A DNA stretch of 64,000 bases from CAILUG01 sp903844415 (GTDB taxonomy: Bacteria > Pseudomonadota > Gammaproteobacteria > Pseudomonadales > Pseudohongiellaceae): contig CANJTS010000008.1 of assembly GCA_947477655.1 (NCBI GenBank), forward strand, positions 62,001-126,000, read 5' to 3'. The position numbers were made by a program, and so were the translations under genes. The notes under the pieces are model-generated. The model had not been told where the DNA came from, made no database searches, and was given only the letters and a program-made list of their open reading frames with translations. This document shows, in pieces, positions 25,765-35,362 of the stretch (positions are counted from its first letter, which is position 1; each line of letters opens with the position of its first letter).

Positions 25765-26736
25765 TCATATACACTTATTAATCTCGACAGTAACGTGCAC
25801 GAGTTCCTCGTGTACTTGCAGGGCCGATCTGACGATATCGGGTGTTAAGTTGTGGTCATTGGTAACTACGACCAGTGCGACAGAATATGCACTCTTACCA
25901 ACCCGCCAAACGTGTAAATCGGCAATGGTAGTGTCGAGGTCGGAAAAGTCTTTCAGTATAACTTCGCGGATCTCTGCAACTACGGCGTGATCCATTTCAC
26001 GGTCCAGCAAAATTTTGCTTGTGTCGGCAATCAAACCACGTGACCAATTGATAACAAGGCCGGCACCAATGATGCCCATGATTGGATCAAGCCAAAGCCA
26101 TCCATAGAGCCAACCGCCCACGAGAGCAAAAAGAGCCAATACAGAAGTAGCAGCATCTGCAATCACATGAACATAGGCGGACTTTAAATTCAAATCATGT
26201 TGGTTGTGATCGTGTTGATGATCGTGTTGATGATCGTGTTGATGATCGTGTTGATGATCGTTCGTGTGAGCGTGTTTGTGGTGCGCGCTACCTAGTATAT
26301 AAGCGCACAAAATATTTACAGCCAAACCGAAGGTTGCTATGAACATTGCTTCCTGAAAGTGGATTGGCTGAGGAAAAAGTAGACGCTCAACAGAAATGAC
26401 TACCATGACGATGGCTACGCATATCAACAAAATAGCACTGGTATAGCCTGCAAGGATCTCAATTTTCCAGGTTCCAAACGCGAATCGAGAATCTCTTGCA
26501 TAGTGACGCGCTGCTGCATATGCGAACGCGCTCAAGCCAAGCGCCAAGGCATGCGAACTCATATGCCAGCCATCTGCGAGTAGTGCCATGGAGTTGAACC
26601 ACCAGCCGCCCACAATCTCGACCACCATCATTGCGAGGGTGATCCACATCACAATTTTGGTCCCGCGTTCTGCCAGTTGATTACCGGAATCAAACACGTG
26701 TTCGTGCTGCCACCGAGTTAGGTCGTGATTTTGCAT
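25765..26736 (-). CDS. Cation diffusion facilitator, DmeF-like (Co/Ni/Zn efflux)
   Basis: A 323-residue inner-membrane metal/proton antiporter. The N-terminal HEHVFD motif, ADGWHMSSHALALGLSAFAYAAARHY and the later HVIADAATSVLALFAL segment give six helices with the paired His/Asp metal sites of the DmeF subfamily. A His-rich cytoplasmic loop between helices IV and V is built from a repeated H-D-H-Q unit coded by a 12-bp tandem repeat. The C-terminal cytoplasmic domain (LHVWRVGKSAYSVALVVVT) is present. DmeF members export cobalt or nickel; zinc is an alternative. No adjacent dmeR/rcnR-type regulator was found. Confidence 0.88.
   Translation of the reverse strand: MQNHDLTRWQHEHVFDSGNQLAERGTKIVMWITLAMMVVEIVGGWWFNSMALLADGWHMSSHALALGLSAFAYAAARHYARDSRFAFGTWKIEILAGYTSAILLICVAIVMVVISVERLLFPQPIHFQEAMFIATFGLAVNILCAYILGSAHHKHAHTNDHQHDHQHDHQHDHQHDHNQHDLNLKSAYVHVIADAATSVLALFALVGGWLYGWLWLDPIMGIIGAGLVINWSRGLIADTSKILLDREMDHAVVAEIREVILKDFSDLDTTIADLHVWRVGKSAYSVALVVVTNDHNLTPDIVRSALQVHEELVHVTVEINKCI
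26208..26260. repeat. 12-bp tandem repeat in the cation-efflux gene
   Basis: The unit GATCGTGTTGAT occurs four times without a mismatch (26208-26255), followed by a partial fifth copy. It lies within the coding region of the efflux protein, stays in frame, and adds or removes four residues (H-D-H-Q in rotation) per unit. Confidence 0.95.
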
Positions 26737-26891
26737 ATAAATTATTTTCGTTTTGCTGTGCGTGAAAATTTGAAAAGTTTTTTGAAAGGTTTGATGTCGT
26801 CTTAGAGCGAGCTATGCCGAATTTATAGTTGCAGCAAACTAAAGCAGCTAACTAAAGCAGCAAAGGCGTAAGCTTTGCCGCTAAATAAATA

Positions 26892-28541
26892 TTATTGAAT
26901 GGTTGCGGGTGCAGACACATCCACAGGCTCTGGAATAACACAGTTGTCTACTTTTTTACATTCTTCGGCCAATAGTTCGCCGGTGGCTACCAAAGGCTCT
27001 GGACGTGCGCCCAAGTAAGCTGCTGGAAAGCGACCCATAGCCAAGTCGTAAGGCGTACGACCTGAAGTATCGACAACTTGTTGGACTGCACCGTTATCAA
27101 TCAGAAATTTTACGATAAGGTTCCAGCCTTTTTTGGCCGCGGCATGTAAGGCAGTTTGGCCGTCGACCTGGCCAGCACCACGAATGGCAGGTTGCAGGCC
27201 GGCACCTCGTTCGTTATCACTGAGCTGAGTAATAGGGCGTTTAGCGGGATCACCCGTTATGGCATTTATGTTGGCACCATGTTCCAGCAGTATCTGCAAG
27301 GTCTCGATACTGGCTTCTTCAGTTTTATAACGGCCACGGGTTGGAGCTGCTGACCAATCGATGCCGGCAACAATTAACAGAGGTGTGTGACCACGAGCAT
27401 TGGGTAAGTCGACCAAGGCACCGTGTTCCAATAAAAGTTTTACTGAAGCAACATCGGCCGCGCGTGCTGCTCGAATCAAAGGGGTTGCACCCTCAGCCAA
27501 AGAATTATCTGAACCACGATCAAAGACAGCATTGCGATAAGGCGGACGTACTTTTAATTGCATGTTGGGGTTGGCGCCTCGTTCCAGCAACATTCTGGCA
27601 ACATCTACACCGGTGTGTACATCTTCGGAAGGAATATCCGTGCGACCACCAACAGGAAGAGTGTTTAAATCTATGGCGTTATATAGCGGTGCGCGGCCAA
27701 AAATATCCCATTGATTAACGTCAGCACCCGCTTCGATCAAGGCCACGGCAGTATCAAAATGCAAATTTATCAAGGCCAGATTGAGTGCGGAAATACGGTC
27801 TGGATCAGTTGCGTTTAAGTCGGCACCCCCATTAGCAAGAATAGCCACACATGCAGTGCAACCTTGGCGGGCTGCGTAAAGCAAGGGCGAAAACCCACCT
27901 TTGTTCATGTCTTTCGGCCGCGGCTCTGACAAGATGCGACGATCCCACAAACGTGCAGCACCGTGTTCGTTGACATCAGCACCATGGGCTAACAAGAGCT
28001 TCAGCATATCGGGTTGGCTTTGCGCTGCAGCCCACATCAAGGCGGACTGCCCACCCCAACTTTCTTTGGCATTTATAGCAGCGCCTTGCTCGAGCAACAG
28101 TTCAGCGGCAGGGAGGTTGCCGGAACGTGCGGCAATCATCAGGGCCGTTTCACCTTCTAGGTTGGCTTGATCTGGCAGTGCACCGTGTTCGAGCAACAGT
28201 TGCATGATTTCGATATTGCCTTGCATGGCAGCTTCCGCCATCGGTACAGCACCGTATTCGTTGCCGTGGTTGGCATCGGCACCGGCTGCCAATAACTGCT
28301 TAACAAGTTCAACATCGCCCGCGTAAACAGCATATAACAAGGCAGAGGAACCATCACTTTGGGTGGCATTTACATCAGTGCCAGTGGCCAATAATGATAA
28401 GGCCTGCTCTCGATCACCTGAGCTGACAATATCGGCGAGATTCTGCGCTTGTGTAGCGTTCGTGCTGGCGCAAAATAACAATCCTGCAGCTACCAGTTTA
28501 GTTGCCAGTAGTTTGAGAACTGCCCGATTTATTGTTTTCAT
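26892..28541 (-). CDS. Exported ankyrin-repeat protein
   Basis: A 549-residue secreted protein with a signal peptide (MKTINRAVLKLLATKLVAAG... ATQAQ) and about eleven ankyrin repeats spread through residues ~40-520. Typical units are SALLYAVYAGDVELVKQLLAAGADAN and TPLIRAARAADVASVKLLLEHGALVD. Several repeats carry insertions. The C-terminus ends with a short tail containing two cysteines (EECKKVDNCVIPEP). The ATG at 28541 follows GGAGT closely. It lies 44 bases downstream of the DUF1552 gene in the same orientation, forming a three-gene module with DUF1552 and DUF1592, an arrangement known in other marine gammaproteobacteria. Likely a periplasmic protein-interaction scaffold; no function is established. 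Confidence 0.9.
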   Translation of the reverse strand: MKTINRAVLKLLATKLVAAGLLFCASTNATQAQNLADIVSSGDREQALSLLATGTDVNATQSDGSSALLYAVYAGDVELVKQLLAAGADANHGNEYGAVPMAEAAMQGNIEIMQLLLEHGALPDQANLEGETALMIAARSGNLPAAELLLEQGAAINAKESWGGQSALMWAAAQSQPDMLKLLLAHGADVNEHGAARLWDRRILSEPRPKDMNKGGFSPLLYAARQGCTACVAILANGGADLNATDPDRISALNLALINLHFDTAVALIEAGADVNQWDIFGRAPLYNAIDLNTLPVGGRTDIPSEDVHTGVDVARMLLERGANPNMQLKVRPPYRNAVFDRGSDNSLAEGATPLIRAARAADVASVKLLLEHGALVDLPNARGHTPLLIVAGIDWSAAPTRGRYKTEEASIETLQILLEHGANINAITGDPAKRPITQLSDNERGAGLQPAIRGAGQVDGQTALHAAAKKGWNLIVKFLIDNGAVQQVVDTSGRTPYDLAMGRFPAAYLGARPEPLVATGELLAEECKKVDNCVIPEPVDVSAPATIQ

Positions 28542-28585
28542 ATTTACTCCAACGGTCTGTACGCTTTGTTGCTGCTGATTGCTGC

Positions 28586-29896
28586 TTACACTTCAGCAAA
28601 TGCGCCGGTGCTGTCACCAAAAGATTCTTCGGCAATGCCAGCACGATTTAGCATGGTGAGCAGCAAGTTAGCTTGCGGCGTATCTTGGGGGTAAAGTAGA
28701 TGTTGGCCGCCTTTTATTGTGCCAGCACCGCGGCCAAAGATCGCGTTGGGCTGCGGATCGTGGTTATGTTTGTCGCTGTTACTCATGTTCGAACCAAATA
28801 GAATAATTGAGTTGTCGAGTACTGTGCTGTTGCCTTCTGGCATGGCGTCCAGTTTTTCGAGGAAATAATTGAAAACGCTGGTATGGAAAGCTTGTACTTT
28901 TGCCAGCCGGCCCATTTTTTCGGGATCATCACCGTGGTGAGACAGCGGATGGAAAGCATCAGCCACACCGATATTAGTATAGGTACGCATACTGACTTCT
29001 TTTTCCATCATCATACTGGCGACATGGGTCAGATTGATCTGGTAAGACAGCGCAACTAAGTCGAACATGATTTTCAGATGATCTTCAAAGCTGGTGGGGA
29101 TGCCAACCGGTGCATTAGGAATTTCGACATTACTCAAGTCCTGACTTTTCATCATCTGAACGCGGCGTTCAATTTCGCGCACTGATTCCAGATAGTCAGA
29201 CACCATTGCCGTATCTGCTGCACCCAATTTACGTTGCAAGGAAGAGGCATCACCCATGATGGAATCGAGAATACTACCGGTTTGATCAACGATTGCTGCG
29301 CGTTCTGCGGCATCATCGCCTTGGCCAAACAACTGGAAAAACAGTTTGCGCGGGTTGGTTTCAATGGGCAGTGACTGTTGTGGGGTACGGAATGACAGGG
29401 AAGATCCAAAGGAACAGGAATAACCTGGTGCACAGGGGCCGCCATTGGGCGTGCCTACTTCGATGGAAGGGAAGGTAGTACCTTGACCAATATAACGTGC
29501 AGCGATTTGGTCGGCGGTGGTGCCTTTGCTCGGATCACTCACATCGTTGGGCGCAACGCAACGTAACCAGGTGCCGGCCACAATGCCGTGTGGGTCGTTG
29601 CTTTCAGCGGGTTTGTTGCGCAAGCCGGAAATAATAGTCATACGATCTTTGAATTTGGCTGCCGGCGCCAGAATTTCCGGTACTACAAAATCAGTACCAA
29701 CAGTGGTGGGTGTCCACTTGCTCATTACCGCGCCATGCGGAAAAAATACGAAACCCATTCGCGCTTGGGGATTGGCAGCAGTTTGTGCCCACGCAGTAGA
29801 CGCAGGAATCATCGCGTCCAGCAGCGGCAAAGCCACTGAGCTACCCAAACCGCGTAGTACCATTCGACGTGATAAATGCTTTTTGGTGATAAACAT
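28586..29896 (-). CDS. DUF1552 domain Tat-exported protein
   Basis: A 436-residue protein with a twin-arginine signal (LSRRMVLRGLGSSVALPLLDAM... AWAQ) and a full-length DUF1552 domain. Landmarks are GFVFFPHGAVMSKWTP, the SSDPHGI-like segment NDPHGIVAGTWLR, TADQIAARYIG, and NSIILFGSNMSNSDKHNHDP followed by the GGQHLLYPQ block. GGGAGAAAG is well placed ahead of the ATG at 29896. The gene is nearly always next to a DUF1592 cytochrome-like partner, as here (32-bp gap). Sequence resembles the DUF1501/sulfatase-like group, so a hydrolytic role is possible but unproven. Confidence 0.92.
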   Translation of the reverse strand: MFITKKHLSRRMVLRGLGSSVALPLLDAMIPASTAWAQTAANPQARMGFVFFPHGAVMSKWTPTTVGTDFVVPEILAPAAKFKDRMTIISGLRNKPAESNDPHGIVAGTWLRCVAPNDVSDPSKGTTADQIAARYIGQGTTFPSIEVGTPNGGPCAPGYSCSFGSSLSFRTPQQSLPIETNPRKLFFQLFGQGDDAAERAAIVDQTGSILDSIMGDASSLQRKLGAADTAMVSDYLESVREIERRVQMMKSQDLSNVEIPNAPVGIPTSFEDHLKIMFDLVALSYQINLTHVASMMMEKEVSMRTYTNIGVADAFHPLSHHGDDPEKMGRLAKVQAFHTSVFNYFLEKLDAMPEGNSTVLDNSIILFGSNMSNSDKHNHDPQPNAIFGRGAGTIKGGQHLLYPQDTPQANLLLTMLNRAGIAEESFGDSTGAFAEV

Positions 29897-29928
29897 GGAC
29901 TTTCTCCCTCGTGGGTAGTTGTGCGCAA

Positions 29929-32493
29929 TTATTTATGAAAAGTTATTTGTTGTGAGTTATTTGGGCTTGTGTTGTTTTGCACTACGGCATCAGTGTTGGC
30001 GACGCTGCTTAACTGTGGTGCTGTTTGTTTGCGGAACAAATCGCTGTTGATGATACCCATCACCAGTGTTGAAAAATGATAATCGTTAGTAGCGGCGGCG
30101 CGCACCACGCTGCGTAATACGGGCATGTCCCGTGCTTCCAGCGAGCGACCCAGCGCATAGATCATCAGTTTTTCAGTTAGCGCCTGCACAAACAAGTTGG
30201 GGCGTGCCATTAGTGCTGTCCTTAAATCTGCAGGGCCGTTTACCAGGCTGCCGTTGGGCATAACACCGGACGCATCCACCACTGTACCGGTCTGAATATC
30301 ACGCTCGCGCCATTTGCCAGTGGCATCAAAATTATCCAGCGCAAAGCCGAGCGGATCCATTACAGCGTGGCAGGCATTACAGGTGGGATTGGAGCGGTGT
30401 TGTTCCAATCTTTCGCGTACCGTAGTTGCGATTTTGCCTGCTATATTTTCCCCCAAGACGGGTATATTGGGTGGCGGCACGGGCGGCGGACTGCCGATAA
30501 TGGTTTCCAAAATCCAGGCTCCACGTAACACCGGGCTGGTTCGGTTGGGATAAGCGGTTGCCATCAACACGCCACCTTTGCCCAGTAAGCCCCAGCGGTT
30601 GCTGTCGGTTAGTTCTACCCGCCGGAAGCGGTCCCCTTTTACCGTGGTGATGCCGTAGTGCAAGGCCAAACGTTCATTGAGGTATGAATAAGAGCCATCT
30701 AGCAAACGCATAACGTTTTGATCTTCGCGGAACACGCTGTCGATAAATAGAGCGATCTCCTGCACGAATTCACCCCGCAAATCACCGACACCCGAGGCGT
30801 AGGGAAAGAGGGTTTCATCCGGATTGATCTCGTCAAGCTTGGCCAGTTTGAGCCACTGGGCAGCAAAGTTTTCCGCCAGAGCACTGGCGCGTGGATCGGC
30901 CAGCATGCGGGTAACTTGGGCTTCGAGCACTGCCGGATCCTGCAGTTGATCGGTTATGGCGAGTTCCAGTAAGGTAGGATCCGGCACGCTGCTCCACAGG
31001 AAAAACGACAAACGTGAGGCCAAGTCCACACTGCTTAATTGATAGACAGTACCTGGACTCAGGTCGGTGGGTGCAAGTTCGGCACGGTACAGGAAGTTAG
31101 GGCTGGCTAGCGTACGGGTAAGGGCACGGCGAATGCCTTCTTCAAACCCGCCTAGTTCTTGACCACTTCGATAAAAACTCAACAACGGAGCCATATCTTC
31201 AGTAGTGACAGGCCGGCGATACGCGGCGGTGGCAAACTCTTGAATAATTTGCGCGGCACAGTCGGCTTCCTGGCTGCTGGCATCCGGATAGCACGAAAAA
31301 AGCACGTTGCGCGTAGGTGTTGTGCTCATGCCAGTGACGGTATATGGACCGCGTACTTCTAGTGATGGTATGGAGAGGATGCGATCCTGTACCGCGCCGG
31401 GTACAAAATGCTGCAAAGTGTCATCGGATTCAGCAAAACTACGCCGTACAAAACTGATGCCGACTTTATGAGGGCCGGCTGTTGTGGTGAAACGAATGTC
31501 TTTGGTGCGAGCATTAATTTCATCAAGTGGGCCACTCTGTACTAAATCAAGAGACTTACGGTCAGCATCACCTCCTAAAATGGTTTCGTACACTTTGACA
31601 CCATCGATGGTAACCAGCATCTTATTTTCAAATTCAATGTTATACATCCATAACGATAAATTGAAATCACCTGCACTGACTGCGTATTCTCCGTCGGCCG
31701 GAAACCAGTGTTCTATCAACATACCACCCCGAGTTCCAAGCGGTAGACCATCGATATGAAATTGTTGTGAGCCACCGCCCGTGGCGCGCGCAGGTAATAT
31801 TTCGGGTGCTTGATATACAGTGCTGCCGAGGGAGGGGGTCGGATCACCCACGGCTTGTTCCGCAATAATACGTGCTGCAGAAACATACTGATTTATAAAC
31901 GCAGGCGAGACTTGCAGTGCTTCGGCAATATTATCGAACCCGTCGCTGGTGTCGTCTTCGGGCAGGATGTCGGTGGGGTCAATTTCTAGACCCAATAAAT
32001 CACGAATGGCGTTAGCATATTCTTTACGGTTGAGGCGGTGAATGGCGACATGGCCAGGATCGGTTTGTTGCAGGCCTGCGGAATCCAGATAAGTTTCCAG
32101 CCAGTCTACGAAAGCAAAGGTGGTGGTTTCGTCCGGACGGATATCCTGATTAGGGGGTGGCATCATGCCGCCGCGTAACTTTTTCAGGACTTTTTCGAAC
32201 AATGCTGGATCGTTGGCAACATCAAGCGGGCTGAGGCCGGTAAAATCGACACCGCCGGAAAAGTCGTCGGCGTTATGGCATTTGGTGCAATATTGTTCAA
32301 ACAGCGGCCAGAATTGTTCGGCTTGCTGTAAGGAAAGTGCGGAGGTTGTCGCAGCACTTGGCTGAGCTTGTACAACAGCAGCATTAAACGCAGCCCCAGA
32401 AAAAGCAGCAAGAGCAAACATAACGCTGGGAAATATTTGTTTGCGGTGTTGAAGCTTGCCAAGGCCAGAATGTAGAAAAGTTTTGTTACGCAT
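29929..32493 (-). CDS. DUF1592 domain di-haem cytochrome-like protein
   Basis: An 854-residue exported protein. After a signal region, a cytochrome-c-like domain has the haem motif CTKCH at about residue 69. Then come DUF1587 (HRLNRKEYANAIRDLLGLEIDP), a DUF1595-like part, DUF1592 (LYRAELAP... LSFFLWSSVPD), DUF1588 (GVLMATAYPNRTSPVLRGAW and NPTCNACHAVMDPLGFAL, giving a second CxxCH) and C-terminal DUF1585 (LMIYALGRSLEARDMP). This architecture is widespread in Planctomycetes and some marine Proteobacteria. With DUF1552 and the ankyrin protein it probably forms a periplasmic redox complex; substrate unknown. Confidence 0.92.
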   Translation of the reverse strand: MRNKTFLHSGLGKLQHRKQIFPSVMFALAAFSGAAFNAAVVQAQPSAATTSALSLQQAEQFWPLFEQYCTKCHNADDFSGGVDFTGLSPLDVANDPALFEKVLKKLRGGMMPPPNQDIRPDETTTFAFVDWLETYLDSAGLQQTDPGHVAIHRLNRKEYANAIRDLLGLEIDPTDILPEDDTSDGFDNIAEALQVSPAFINQYVSAARIIAEQAVGDPTPSLGSTVYQAPEILPARATGGGSQQFHIDGLPLGTRGGMLIEHWFPADGEYAVSAGDFNLSLWMYNIEFENKMLVTIDGVKVYETILGGDADRKSLDLVQSGPLDEINARTKDIRFTTTAGPHKVGISFVRRSFAESDDTLQHFVPGAVQDRILSIPSLEVRGPYTVTGMSTTPTRNVLFSCYPDASSQEADCAAQIIQEFATAAYRRPVTTEDMAPLLSFYRSGQELGGFEEGIRRALTRTLASPNFLYRAELAPTDLSPGTVYQLSSVDLASRLSFFLWSSVPDPTLLELAITDQLQDPAVLEAQVTRMLADPRASALAENFAAQWLKLAKLDEINPDETLFPYASGVGDLRGEFVQEIALFIDSVFREDQNVMRLLDGSYSYLNERLALHYGITTVKGDRFRRVELTDSNRWGLLGKGGVLMATAYPNRTSPVLRGAWILETIIGSPPPVPPPNIPVLGENIAGKIATTVRERLEQHRSNPTCNACHAVMDPLGFALDNFDATGKWRERDIQTGTVVDASGVMPNGSLVNGPADLRTALMARPNLFVQALTEKLMIYALGRSLEARDMPVLRSVVRAAATNDYHFSTLVMGIINSDLFRKQTAPQLSSVANTDAVVQNNTSPNNSQQITFHK

Positions 32494-32606
32494 GATGCTT
32501 ACCCATCAATCTATTACAGCTATATTCATTAAATTTTTTTTGTATGAGACCGGATTTAACCAGCCTGTCGCTGCAGTTCGTTAAATAAAGTCTGTACAGA
32601 TAATTT

Positions 32607-33530
32607 TCAGGCATCTGGTGTGTAATGCGGAATCAGACTCCAGTGGGACAGTTCGATAAACATATCCGAAGCTCCCAATTGCCCCTCAAATGTGCCTGCA
32701 GGTTTGGCTGCCAAGGTTTCGGGCACATTACTCGCCTGCATGAATAACTCACGCACACTGGCAAAAATCTGGGCATACATATCACGCATGACCACCAGTT
32801 GCGCTTTGGTCATTACGGGGCCGGTCGCAGGTACGATAATAGTGCTGTCGTTGGCAATGCTGAGGAGGGTTTCTATGCCGTCTACCAAGCCACCTATCCA
32901 TCCACCCGTCCACCAGTCCATCAATGGCCAAGCATCAGTGGAAATAATACCGCCAGTGTGCAACACGTTGTCGGTCGGCAAAAAAATGTACATGTCGCCA
33001 TCTGTATGAGCTTGACGCATATAACCGTATTCAACCACATCATTACCATGAGGCATGTTGCCGTAGTGATAAAAAATTTCTGTGGGTAAGGCTTGTGCAG
33101 GAAGGGGTTCGAAAATGACATCTTCCCAGGGCCGTTCGATACTTGTGCCCAACCATTGGCGAGTATTTTCATGCGCAAAAATTTTAGTATCACGATTGCC
33201 TAGTTCTTCATTCAAACCGGTTTGTTCGCGATGCCAGTGGGTGTTGATCAAAGTAGATATGCGGCGACTATCGAGTGTGCGTTCAATAGTGCTTCTTAGC
33301 GCAGCAGCGTTGGCTTGCAACCCACCATCCACTACCAGTAATTCGCTGTTGGCAGCTTTTTTTACTAAAACATTGCAACCACTGCCAGTAATTAAAGCAG
33401 TAGTTGAATTGATGCTCTGCACCGCTAGATTGGTGTTTTGCGCCAATAGTTTTTGATTCAAACCTTGGCTCAATACCAAAGTAGCACTAGCACTCATGGA
33501 GAATTGCAGTAAATTTCTACGGTTAATCAT
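32607..33530 (-). CDS. Exported MBL-fold metallo-hydrolase-like protein
   Basis: A 307-residue metallo-beta-lactamase-fold protein with an Arg-Arg signal (MINRRNLLQFSMSASATLVLS...LLAQ), probably Tat. The metal motif reads INTHWHREQTG (His98, His100), so the Asp and His of the canonical HxHxDH are replaced by Glu102 and Gln103. The later metal residues are partly retained in YMRQAHTDGDMYIF. A related group of exported MBL proteins shares the HWHxEQTG form. It lies 113 bases upstream of the DUF1592 gene in the same direction and may belong to the same transcription unit. Metal content and activity are uncertain. Confidence 0.85.
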   Translation of the reverse strand: MINRRNLLQFSMSASATLVLSQGLNQKLLAQNTNLAVQSINSTTALITGSGCNVLVKKAANSELLVVDGGLQANAAALRSTIERTLDSRRISTLINTHWHREQTGLNEELGNRDTKIFAHENTRQWLGTSIERPWEDVIFEPLPAQALPTEIFYHYGNMPHGNDVVEYGYMRQAHTDGDMYIFLPTDNVLHTGGIISTDAWPLMDWWTGGWIGGLVDGIETLLSIANDSTIIVPATGPVMTKAQLVVMRDMYAQIFASVRELFMQASNVPETLAAKPAGTFEGQLGASDMFIELSHWSLIPHYTPDA

Positions 33531-33884
33531 GGATATTCAGACGTTTTGACAGTAAGGATGTGTTGGTTAGACCGACTCAAAAGGAGTATATGAAACCGAT
33601 ATGAATTTTGATTGAGTATAAAGCAGTTGCCAATAGTGCGCCACAGTAGCTGAGAAGGCTGATATACCGAAAAAATCAGTGGATTTATAGAAATTTCACC
33701 CATTTTTGTTGCACAAATATCATGGCTCAAACTGGCAAAAATGGCCGCTACGGATTGCTTGTTATATATAAGCCGGTGATTTATGCTTCGACCACTTGCT
33801 GTGTTTATATAAGCAGCAACAAACAAATGAAAAAAAAATAACAAAATAGTTAATCCAGTTGTGACCCTAGGGGGAGCCAAAGCC
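33531..33884. promoter_or_regulatory. Divergent intergenic region between MBL and MFS genes
   Basis: A 354-bp AT-rich gap with promoters expected for both divergent genes. An inverted repeat TTGCTG-N12-CAGCAA (33796-33819) around TGTTTATATAAG is a candidate operator; no regulator gene is adjacent. AGGGGGAG at 33869-33876 is the ribosome binding site of the MFS gene. No open reading frame of note. Confidence 0.35.
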
Positions 33885-35249
33885 ATGAATGATCCACGCG
33901 ATATTATCGATAAGGGCGCGATGACTACAATGCAATTTGTAATTGTAGCTATCACAGTATTATTAAATGCCTTGGATGGGTTTGACGTACTGGCAATCAG
34001 TGTGTCGGGTCCTGGCATCATGAGTGAATGGGGGATAGATCGCGCTCAGTTAGGTGTAATCCTGTCCATGGAACTGATCGGCATGGCATTCGGATCAATC
34101 CTACTTGGTGGCGTGGCGGACAAATATGGTCGACGCAGCATGACTCTTGGTTGTTTGATGGTGATGGCGTTTGGCATGTACATGGCAACCACTGCAACCA
34201 GCCCAACTACCCTCAGTCTCTGGCGCGTGTTTACTGGTCTTGGTATTGGTGGCATGTTGTCTACTACCAATGCTGTAGTCGCTGAGTTTTCTAACAACCG
34301 TCGCCGTGCTATGTGTATCTCTATGATGGTGATTGGTTATCCTATTGGTGGTATTTTCTGCGGAGAAATTGGCAAGGCCTTGCTGGATGCTACCGGTAGC
34401 AATTGGCGCACTATGTTTATTTCTGGCGCTGTTATGTCTGCTGCCCTGATTCCGGTTGTATATTTCCTGGTGCCGGAGTCAATTCACTGGCTAGCGCGTA
34501 AACAACCCGCTGGAGCTTTAGAAAAAATAAATGCTGCGTTGACCAAGCTTGGTCATGCAGCAGTCAACGCTTTGCCGGCAATCCCAGCAGATCTACGCAA
34601 AAAATCAGTGTTGGATATTTTTTCTCCTTCGCTGGCCATGATTACCATTCTGGTGACATGCGCTTATTTCTTTCACATCATTACTTTCTATTACATCCTG
34701 AAATGGACCCCGACTCTAGTTGTGCAAATGGGCATGAATGCGAGTGCAGCTTCCGGTGTGCTGACATGGGCCAACGTTGGTGGAGCATTAGGTGGTGCAG
34801 CGTTTGGTTTGTTAACGACCCGTTTTGGTTTAAAACCACTTTCCATAGCTATTCTGTTATTAGCGGCAGTGGGAGTCACATTGTTCGGACGCTCTGAGCC
34901 CAATATAACCTCCTTGAGCTATTGGGCAGCCTTTGCTGGTTTCTTCGGTAATGCTGGAGTTTCAGGTCTGTATTCCATTGTGGCTTATGCTTTCCCAACC
35001 CATGTGCGAGCGACAGGTACAGGTTTTGTAATTGGTGTGGGCAGGGGTGGAGCAGTATTGTCGCCAATGATTGCAGGTTATTTATTGCAAAGCGGAACGA
35101 CGCTAGCTAATGTTGGTATGGTTATGGCCATTGGTTCGTTACTGGCAGCAGGTGTACTCTGCTTCCTGAAAATGGGTACCGACAAAACTGCAGATGCCGC
35201 AGTGACGGATACTAAAACTAGTCCAAGCATGAAAGCTTCCATGGCTTAA
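33885..35249 (+). CDS. MFS transporter, aromatic acid:H+ symporter (AAHS) type
   Basis: A 454-residue transporter with twelve predicted helices. The first helix carries LLNALDGFDVLAISVSGPGI, the D-G-F-D signature of the AAHS family (PcaK, BenK, and relatives), and loop 2-3 carries GGVADKYGRRSMTLG, the MFS motif A. The ATG at 33885 follows GGGGGAG with good spacing; the GTG at 33861 is not needed. Substrates of relatives are benzoate, 4-hydroxybenzoate, protocatechuate or gallate. The LigI-like amidohydrolase at 39012 and the Tct locus are consistent with aromatic-acid metabolism but are not adjacent. Confidence 0.88.
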   Translation: MNDPRDIIDKGAMTTMQFVIVAITVLLNALDGFDVLAISVSGPGIMSEWGIDRAQLGVILSMELIGMAFGSILLGGVADKYGRRSMTLGCLMVMAFGMYMATTATSPTTLSLWRVFTGLGIGGMLSTTNAVVAEFSNNRRRAMCISMMVIGYPIGGIFCGEIGKALLDATGSNWRTMFISGAVMSAALIPVVYFLVPESIHWLARKQPAGALEKINAALTKLGHAAVNALPAIPADLRKKSVLDIFSPSLAMITILVTCAYFFHIITFYYILKWTPTLVVQMGMNASAASGVLTWANVGGALGGAAFGLLTTRFGLKPLSIAILLLAAVGVTLFGRSEPNITSLSYWAAFAGFFGNAGVSGLYSIVAYAFPTHVRATGTGFVIGVGRGGAVLSPMIAGYLLQSGTTLANVGMVMAIGSLLAAGVLCFLKMGTDKTADAAVTDTKTSPSMKASMA

Positions 35250-35253
35250 AGCC

Positions 35254-35315
35254 AAAGCAGGTAAATACAAAGCAGGTAAATACAAAAAAGGTAGACCTAG
35301 GTCTGCCTTTTTTTA
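35254..35315 (+). terminator. Terminator with preceding 15-bp tandem duplication
   Basis: AAAGCAGGTAAATAC occurs twice in exact tandem (35254-35283). Immediately after, AAAGGTAGAC and GTCTGCCTTT (with one U-G pair) form a hairpin around CTAG, followed by a run of T. This is the terminator of the MFS gene. Confidence 0.8.
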
Positions 35316-35362
35316 TTTCGGTTACTTATAGTCAAGTCTCATCACATTTCAGTTGAAGCTAT

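Noticed and set aside
26208..26260. CRISPR-like repeats
   Set aside because: The units are contiguous 12-mers without spacers and lie inside a coding region. The other tandem repeats in the window (11, 13 and 15 bp) likewise have no spacers.
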